Origin: Rhodospirillales bacterium 24-66-33
GTDB lineage: Bacteria; Pseudomonadota; Alphaproteobacteria; Reyranellales; Reyranellaceae
Reading direction: 5' to 3'
Length of the DNA stretch: 64,000 nt
Assembly: GCA_002281855.1 (NCBI GenBank)
Contig: NCHQ01000002.1
Span: forward strand, 186,001 to 250,000
The notes below the pieces were generated by a model that saw nothing but the letters and a program-made list of their open reading frames with translations, was not told the origin of the DNA and did no database searches. Positions 58,754 to 64,000 of the stretch are shown piece after piece. Each line of letters starts with the position of its first letter. Within the stretch, counting starts at the first letter, position 1. Position numbers and translations under genes: made by a program.

Positions 58754-60685
58754 CTACCATTTGTTCGTATAGGAGTCCGGCGGCAATTCTGCCAGAGGCT
58801 CGCGTACGGAGACATAGATGGTGGCGATATAGGGAACGGCCATCAGCAGCGCCATGAACGCGAACCAGTTGGCCTGGGTGTTCCAGAGCAATGTGCGGAT
58901 CACCCATCGGCCGCCATCGGCCGACACGAAACCGCCGGCACCGCCGTCATGCAGCTTGATCGCCCCTTCGGTGATGACCAAGACGACGGCCCAGAAGACC
59001 AGCATCGAGGCCAGCACGATTTCGGGCATCACCGGGCCGAAGCGGCTCATCCGCCGGTCCATCCGCACGACGCCGCGGCTGCCGTCATAGCCCAGCAGGC
59101 GGCCGAACGAGAGCGCCTTGGCAATGCGGTGGTCGCGCACGACCGGGTCGGCGCGCAGGATGGTGGTCGTCTTCCAGAGCATCAGCACGATGCTCGGGAT
59201 GACGAAGCTCCACATCGGGAAGTCGCGGTAGCGGCCGTCGATGGCGATCTGCCGGAACCAGTCGCCGATCTGGATCACCCCGTCGTACCAGTCGATGCTG
59301 ATCACGATCAGGTAGAAGATGCAGAGGATCGTGAGCACGAGATAGAGCATCTGCGCCAGCAGGTCGGCCCGCTGCGCGATCCGGTAGCGCGGCAGCTGGC
59401 GCCACGCCCGCCACGCGTCACGGACGCGCGCGCCATAGAGCGACGGATCGGCCATCTGCCCGGTCAGGCTGTCGGCGATGCCGCGCAGCAGGGCGTAGCT
59501 GAACAGCGCCAGCAGGATTGCCCAGAAGGCGATGCCCAGGGTTTTCTCGAAGTAGAAATTGCGGGTCAGGTCGACCCACGTCGCCTGCACGTAGCAGGTC
59601 GCCACCAGCTGGGCGAAGAAGGCGAAGAGGCAGATGCCCTTCCAGTTGCCAGCCTTGGGGCGGCTGGCATAGGCGAGCAGCAGCAGCGCGCCGCCGATCG
59701 TCGAGATGGCGAACAGGATCTGCCAGTGCGGTTCCGCCCTCACCGGCTTGCCCAGTTCGAACTTGTCGTGCCGCTGGGCGTCCAGCAGGCCCCAGGCGGC
59801 GCCGACCGTGCCCTCCTGGCGCGCCTTCCAGTACTGGTCGAAGGCTTCGATGACGTTGTAGTCGAAGCCTTCCCGCTCGGCGGCGCTGCGGAAAATCGAG
59901 AAGTATTTCACCTGCTCGACCCGGCCCGGCCGGGCGTCGGAACGCATGCGGCCGTCGCTCGGCCAGCCGGTCTCGCCGATCACGATCTTCTTGCCCGGGA
60001 AGCGTGCCTGGACCTTCTTGTAGATGTCGACCAGGTGCTTCTCGATGGCGAGCTTGCCGTCGGCCTCGGTGCGATCCAGCCCGATCGGCTCGTCCTCCCA
60101 GTAAGGCAGGATGTGGATCGTGATGAAGTCGACCTCGTCGGCGAGCGACGGATTGCGCAGCCAGAACTCCCAGACGTCGGCATAAGTCACCGGCTGGGTC
60201 ACCCGCTGCTTCACCTGCCGGATGTAGCGGCGCAGTTCGTTCGCGGTGAGGTCCTTGCGCAGCAGCACCTCGTTGCCGACGATCACCCGCTCGACCGTGT
60301 CCTTGTATTTGTTGGCGTGGTCGATCAGCAGGTTGATCTGCTCGAGATTTTCCTTCTCGTTGCTGTTCAGCCAGGCGCCGTGCCAGACCTTGAGCCCGTA
60401 CTTGCCGGCGCGCTGCGGCACCGTCTCGAGATTCTCGCCCGCGGAATAGGTCCGGACCGCCCCGACCTTGCCCTGCAGGCGCTTGAGATCGGCCTCGATC
60501 TGGTCCGGTGTGGGAAAGGTCCGGGTGAGCGGGCTCTGGCCCGGCCGGTAGGGAGCGAAGGAGACGCTCTGCAGCGGCGCGGCATTCCAGCCGGCGATAT
60601 CGACCGGCCGGTTCGGAACCCACCACCACAGGAAATTGAGAGCCGCCACGACCGCGAAAGCCAGCAGCGCCACGAGTGCACGCAT
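58754..60685 (-). CDS. GH17-family glucanase/transglycosylase domain with multi-helix membrane region
   Basis: This 643-residue protein has an N-terminal membrane anchor (residues 3-22). A GH17 beta-1,3-glucanase-type barrel occupies about residues 35-310, with the acid/base E139 in IVGNEVLLR and the nucleophile E238 in VIGETGWPSDG. About eight membrane helices follow to the C-terminus. The arrangement recalls GH17 domains of bacterial cyclic or branched beta-glucan synthesis proteins (NdvB/NdvC type), but no glycosyltransferase domain is present. The ATG at 60685 begins MRALVALLAF; a TTG at 60745 is a weaker option. Confidence 0.85.
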   Translation of the reverse strand: MRALVALLAFAVVAALNFLWWWVPNRPVDIAGWNAAPLQSVSFAPYRPGQSPLTRTFPTPDQIEADLKRLQGKVGAVRTYSAGENLETVPQRAGKYGLKVWHGAWLNSNEKENLEQINLLIDHANKYKDTVERVIVGNEVLLRKDLTANELRRYIRQVKQRVTQPVTYADVWEFWLRNPSLADEVDFITIHILPYWEDEPIGLDRTEADGKLAIEKHLVDIYKKVQARFPGKKIVIGETGWPSDGRMRSDARPGRVEQVKYFSIFRSAAEREGFDYNVIEAFDQYWKARQEGTVGAAWGLLDAQRHDKFELGKPVRAEPHWQILFAISTIGGALLLLAYASRPKAGNWKGICLFAFFAQLVATCYVQATWVDLTRNFYFEKTLGIAFWAILLALFSYALLRGIADSLTGQMADPSLYGARVRDAWRAWRQLPRYRIAQRADLLAQMLYLVLTILCIFYLIVISIDWYDGVIQIGDWFRQIAIDGRYRDFPMWSFVIPSIVLMLWKTTTILRADPVVRDHRIAKALSFGRLLGYDGSRGVVRMDRRMSRFGPVMPEIVLASMLVFWAVVLVITEGAIKLHDGGAGGFVSADGGRWVIRTLLWNTQANWFAFMALLMAVPYIATIYVSVREPLAELPPDSYTNKW

Positions 60686-60748
60686 GGGGAGGCTTGTAGC
60701 AGGATCGCTGAGCGGGCGTATGGCTTTTCGAGGGCTTGTCCCCAAAAG

Positions 60749-61846
60749 CTAGAACGGCCCGCGCTGCAGGCCGGCGATGGCCTGGCGCACGACCTGGTGG
60801 CCGCGGAACAGCACGGCCTCCTTCCAGTCGTCGGTCTCAGGATAGAACTGCCGCCGCATCGCCTTGCGCACCGCCTCGGCCTCCTTGCCCAGCGGGTCGC
60901 CGTATTTGTGCAGCCAGTGATCGGCCCGGAAGGCCTTCTGGCCGCTGTCGCGATCGAAGGTGCCGTATTCGAGGGTGCACATGGTGAGCCGGGTCTGCGG
61001 CTCCTTGAGCACCCGGTTCAGCCCGTAGTGGCCGAGCCCGTCGCGCGCCTGCGAGGCCGTCTGGCCCCGTTTCGATTCGGTGACCGACTCGCCCCAGAAG
61101 TTGCGCACCCGGCGCGAGCCGCCGGTGCCGATGTCGTAATGGGTGATGGGCTCGCCATAGCCGTAGGGGCCGAGGCCGGTATGGAAGTCGACCACCGCCA
61201 CGTCCTCGCGGCCCTTCAGATAGCGGTCGACGATGGCGTGCAGCGTACGGTTCGACCAGGCCGGTCCGCCGCCGCCGAAGAACATGCCGTCGGCATGGCT
61301 GTACTGGCCGCCCGAGACGGCGCGGAAGAACTCTACGTCGCCGACCTTCCGGCGGAAGGCCGCCAGGCGGGCATCGGCCGCTGCCCGCCCCGCCTCGCTG
61401 AAATCCGCCGGCACGAGATCGTCGGCGATCTCGAGATAGCCCTCGTTCACCGGATAGGGCTTGGAGTGGTCGACATAGTTGCGGTTGAGGTCGTTACCCT
61501 CCTCCGTCACGCGCCGCGTCCAGGCGAAGCCGTAGGGGTTGATGGCGTGCACGAACAGCGCCGCGGTGCCCTTCGGGAGGCCCGCGGCGCCGACGCCGGC
61601 CAGCCAGTCGACCTGGAAGCCCGAGCCGCAATAGCCCTCGATCCCGTGCGTCGACGAGATCGTGACCATCACCTTCGAGGCGTCCGCCGGCCCGACCCAG
61701 GCCACATCGGTCGACAGAGCCTCGCCTTTCGGCCCCTTGGTGGGATTGTCGTAGCGGAAGGTCGCCGCGTCGGCGAGCCGGGCCGCGGCCAGGAACTTGT
61801 CGCGCGCCTCGCTGTAGTCGGCGGCGAAGGAGGCAATGTTGTTCAT
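60749..61846 (-). CDS. DUF2817 family protein, M14-like metallopeptidase
   Basis: This 365-residue cytosolic protein carries a zinc-carboxypeptidase-like set of residues. These are H67 and E70 (SSTHGIEGYCGS), DLNRNYVDH, the second His in VVDFHTGLGPYGYG, and a late Glu in LEYGTFDRDSGQ. DUF2817 is related to M14 peptidases and succinylglutamate desuccinylase. It begins MNNIASFAADYSEARDKF and is 63 bases upstream of the GH17 gene. The substrate is unknown. Confidence 0.88.
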   Translation of the reverse strand: MNNIASFAADYSEARDKFLAAARLADAATFRYDNPTKGPKGEALSTDVAWVGPADASKVMVTISSTHGIEGYCGSGFQVDWLAGVGAAGLPKGTAALFVHAINPYGFAWTRRVTEEGNDLNRNYVDHSKPYPVNEGYLEIADDLVPADFSEAGRAAADARLAAFRRKVGDVEFFRAVSGGQYSHADGMFFGGGGPAWSNRTLHAIVDRYLKGREDVAVVDFHTGLGPYGYGEPITHYDIGTGGSRRVRNFWGESVTESKRGQTASQARDGLGHYGLNRVLKEPQTRLTMCTLEYGTFDRDSGQKAFRADHWLHKYGDPLGKEAEAVRKAMRRQFYPETDDWKEAVLFRGHQVVRQAIAGLQRGPF

Positions 61847-61954
61847 GGTAGACGATACCTCGTCCAGAGCTTCACACATTTCAAAAGACGCCGTCAGACT
61901 CCTCCCGGTTGTTTGGAAAGGAGACATGGCGAACACATATCAAGTTAGCCCAGT

Positions 61955-62130
61955 TTATGGGTTGAGATCGATGGGCTTGAGCCCGAAGTTGCGGAACAGT
62001 AGATGCTTGTCGTGTTCGTCTCCGTTCAACGGCCCATCGCGGCCTGAAGCGCATTCTTGCCGTCGCGCCATCGATATGGCCGGGCTTGTGGATGCCGACG
62101 GCCATTGCCCGGCCCACCTGCATCGCTTCT
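61955..62130 (-). pseudogene. Possible decayed coding fragment in a 318-base gap
   Basis: Three consecutive minus-strand frames hold protein-like pieces in order: AVGIHKPGHIDG (about 62105), then YRWRDGKNALQAAMGR, then LNGDEHDKHLLFRNFGLKPI ending DLNP and TAA at 61955. Two frame changes would join them into one short protein tail. No family is recognised. Its place beside a toxin/immunity pair suggests an old immunity or toxin remnant. The rest of 61847-62164 shows nothing. Confidence 0.35.
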
Positions 62131-62164
62131 ATTCATGCCGTTGCTAGCCAAACTCTTCCCAACG

Positions 62165-62959
62165 TCAGATCTTTGCGAAAGCCGGCTTCTCGACGCCGGT
62201 CATCGTGTCGTAGGCCTTGAGGATCGTCTCCTCCGGCGTCCGCGTGACGCCGCTGTCGTGGTAGATCGCCTTCAGCCACATCGCCATCGGGATTCGGGAC
62301 CCGTTCGGGATGAAACGCTCTATCGTCGTCTTGCGCAGCATCTCCTCGCCCTTGGCGACATAGGCCGCGTCGGGCTTGCCACCGTCGGCAAGATGACGAC
62401 AGGCCCATTGCCCGTACATCAGTTCCGCCCGCGAGATGGCCGGCGCCGACGAGGCCTTGGAGGTGAGTCCCGCCTCCTGACAGAGCTTCAGGCCGACGTC
62501 ATGGCGTCGCGCCGCCAAGTTGAGCGGCAACGCTCCTTCGAGCACCTCCCGCATCAGCAGCTTCCTCCCGTTAGGCAGGAGGCGGTCGAACTTGTCCCAC
62601 TTCCGCCAGACGGCTTCGCTCGCGCGGCCGAACTCGGCCACCGCCGGATCGCCGTCGATCAGCCACTTGCACACCCCCAATGTCTCCCACCATTGGTAAG
62701 CACGGAAAGATTCGCGGCTATCCTTGCCCTCTGGGGGAGCGGCTTGTCCTTCCATCCAGGCGACGAGCGCCTGCGCGGTCGGCAGCACCCGATCGCGCAA
62801 GCCCAACAAGTAGCCTTGGATCACTTCAGCCAAGCTACACGCCATGTAGTGCGAGCGATTGGATGGACCAGTCTTTTCCGGTTCGAATCTCATCATGTGT
62901 TGCAAATACACGTCTAGGTAGAACTGGCGATCTTTTTCGAAATCGAGTGTCCCTGACAT
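62165..62959 (-). CDS. Hypothetical protein, probable immunity partner of the upstream nuclease
   Basis: This 264-residue soluble helical protein starts MSGTLDFEKDRQFYLDVYLQ. The ATG shares one base with the stop of the toxin-like gene (TGATG); a GTG one codon earlier is also possible. I do not recognise a named family. The composition is acidic to neutral with alternating helical stretches (RASEAVWRKWDKFDRLLP; EEMLRKTTIERFIPNGS), similar in style to Imm49-type proteins. The call as immunity rests on position, size and coupling. Confidence 0.6.
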   Translation of the reverse strand: MSGTLDFEKDRQFYLDVYLQHMMRFEPEKTGPSNRSHYMACSLAEVIQGYLLGLRDRVLPTAQALVAWMEGQAAPPEGKDSRESFRAYQWWETLGVCKWLIDGDPAVAEFGRASEAVWRKWDKFDRLLPNGRKLLMREVLEGALPLNLAARRHDVGLKLCQEAGLTSKASSAPAISRAELMYGQWACRHLADGGKPDAAYVAKGEEMLRKTTIERFIPNGSRIPMAMWLKAIYHDSGVTRTPEETILKAYDTMTGVEKPAFAKI

Positions 62960-64000
62960 CACGGCCTCCGTTTCGGATGGACGACAGCTCGCTCGTCCCC
63001 GGCAATTCGTTCAATCACACCGTTGCGTGCGTTGCCAGTACCCACCGTGACGATTGTCAGGTTCCCGTTTCTCCAATTCTCCAGCGCCGTGGCGCCGGCC
63101 TCTGGCGACACGCGTCCGCTCTTCATCGCCGCGTTGATGCTGAGTCCGATGCGTTGCAGCGCGCTTTGGAGTGAATTTTCCGTCTGATGTGCGCGCCTGC
63201 TCGGACTGATCGACGTATCCGCCCCGCGCCATTTGGAATCCAAGACGGTGATCTTGCCGTTGGGGTCGACCGAGATCACGTCCGGCCCGTGCTCACCCGC
63301 CTTGCGGCCGAACTCGATGATCGTGTGGTCGGGGAATTGCCGCGCGAAGTCGTTGACCAGACCGAACTCTCCTTCCAATCCCTTGCGATGGTTCAGGTTA
63401 TTGGGCTGGTAATCTCGCCCTGCCGCCGGTTCGCCGACGCGAGGATCGAGCCGGACGCCGATGGCCGTGTCGATACCATCGGCGCCCGTGTACTTGTCCT
63501 TGTCGGCCCGGACGTTCCTCTCGCTCAGCCAACGAGAAATGTGCGCGAATTCCTTGGGGTCGGGCTCTTCGGGCGGCGAGCTGTTCGGGCTAGCTGCGGT
63601 GGAACCGTCGAGCGATGGCCCACCGTTGTGACCGCGGCGATCCTCTTTCACCGGCGGACGGCTCGAATAGATCGGCACGACATCGAAGCGCGTCGCCGCC
63701 TCTGCCAGCACGCGGTCGGCCGCCTCCGGCCCGATCGCTCTCTCCAGCGCCGTGGCGTCGATCGTCAATATCTGCGGGCGATCCGAAGTGGCGCCATCCT
63801 GGATGTGCACCGCTACGGGCGTGCGATCCCACAGGCTGCCGCCGACGACCGCTCTTCTCGACGACGCCGCTGGAATCTCCCGGCGGTTGGCGCAGACGCA
63901 CGCCATCGCCCAGATCGACCGTGGTGCCCTGGCTGTTCGCCGGTGTGAGGAGCGCCGCAGCACCTGCCGCGACTCCGGCCGCGGCTCCGGTCACTGCGGC
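62959..64000 (-). CDS. C-terminal part of a polymorphic-toxin-like protein with PD-(D/E)XK nuclease domain (apparent frameshift, cut by window edge)
   Basis: The last ~200 residues form a restriction-endonuclease-like domain: an acidic LEGEFGLVNDF helix, then HGPDVISVD and ITVLDSKWRG (D and DxK catalytic pattern), with ALENWRNGNLTIVTVG at the end. A charged linker, ASPNSSPPEEPDPKEFAHI, precedes it. Around 63841-63870 the frame changes. Upstream of that, protein-like sequence (GAAAGVAAGAAALLTPANSQ; TVDLGDGVRLRQPPGDSSG) runs to the window edge in a different frame, and this frame has a stop near 63990. So either the gene is frameshifted or the sequence has an indel there. Confidence 0.65.

Noticed and set aside
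58949-61948. A plus-strand frame of about 1000 codons opposite the GH17 and DUF2817 genes
   Set aside because: Antisense shadow; its start lies within the GH17 gene and it shows no protein-like motifs.

Overview
The window reads as one stretch of chromosome from a high-G+C alphaproteobacterium. The evidence is an uninterrupted fourteen-gene nuoA-N operon followed by birA, coaX and rnj; the order tig-clpP-clpX-lon-hup; and a glnB-glnA pair behind a sigma-54-type promoter. The many TctC/Bug-type solute receptors, CaiB/BaiF CoA-transferase and CODH-like genes suggest an environmental heterotroph of the Rhodospirillales/Reyranella kind. The genus is an inference from gene content only.

Layout. 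(1) 1-15.9 kb, minus strand: the respiratory complex I operon, whose distal end runs through short gaps or overlapping start/stop codons into biotin-protein ligase, type III pantothenate kinase and ribonuclease J (cut by the window edge). (2) 15.9-26.3 kb, minus strand: a protein quality-control block (tig, clpP, clpX, lon, hup) and the NAD(P)HX repair enzyme, punctuated by tRNA-Asp, -Val, -Leu and -His. Each tRNA lies directly upstream of a protein frame. A transglutaminase-like gene between tRNA-Val and tRNA-Asp has decayed through several frame changes. (3) 26.3-34.8 kb: three tandem, translationally coupled TetR paralogues, an aminotransferase, divergent glnBA, one lower-G+C HEPN/AbiU2-like gene, and a dehydratase/CoA-transferase pair. 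(4) 34.9-47.0 kb: catabolic gene groups. These are a LysR-flanked sulfatase/Bug receptor/TauD dioxygenase group, a tartrate-dehydrogenase-like/Bug receptor pair, and a D-aminoacylase/ABM monooxygenase/PhyH dioxygenase operon, with a PhoD-like phosphatase and small secreted or membrane proteins between them. (5) 47.2-54.2 kb: a TMEM43-family membrane protein, a TetR-controlled RND efflux pair with a clear palindromic operator, a long palindromic intergenic repeat and pyrrolidone-carboxylate peptidase. (6) 54.3-61.8 kb, minus strand: DUF2817 peptidase, membrane-anchored GH17 protein, coxG, an unlisted 46-residue membrane ORF, then coxS-coxL-coxM of the form II (AYRGAGR) molybdenum hydroxylase type. 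(7) 61.9-64.0 kb: the C-terminal part of a polymorphic-toxin-like protein with a PD-(D/E)XK nuclease domain, an overlapping downstream gene that is probably its immunity protein, and a decayed coding fragment.

I found no rRNA genes, CRISPR arrays, insertion sequences or prophage. Most of the window is well-known biology. The parts most worth a second look are the toxin/immunity edge, the tandem TetR array, the isolated HEPN-like gene, the small ORF in the cox operon and the tRNA-mRNA arrangement.
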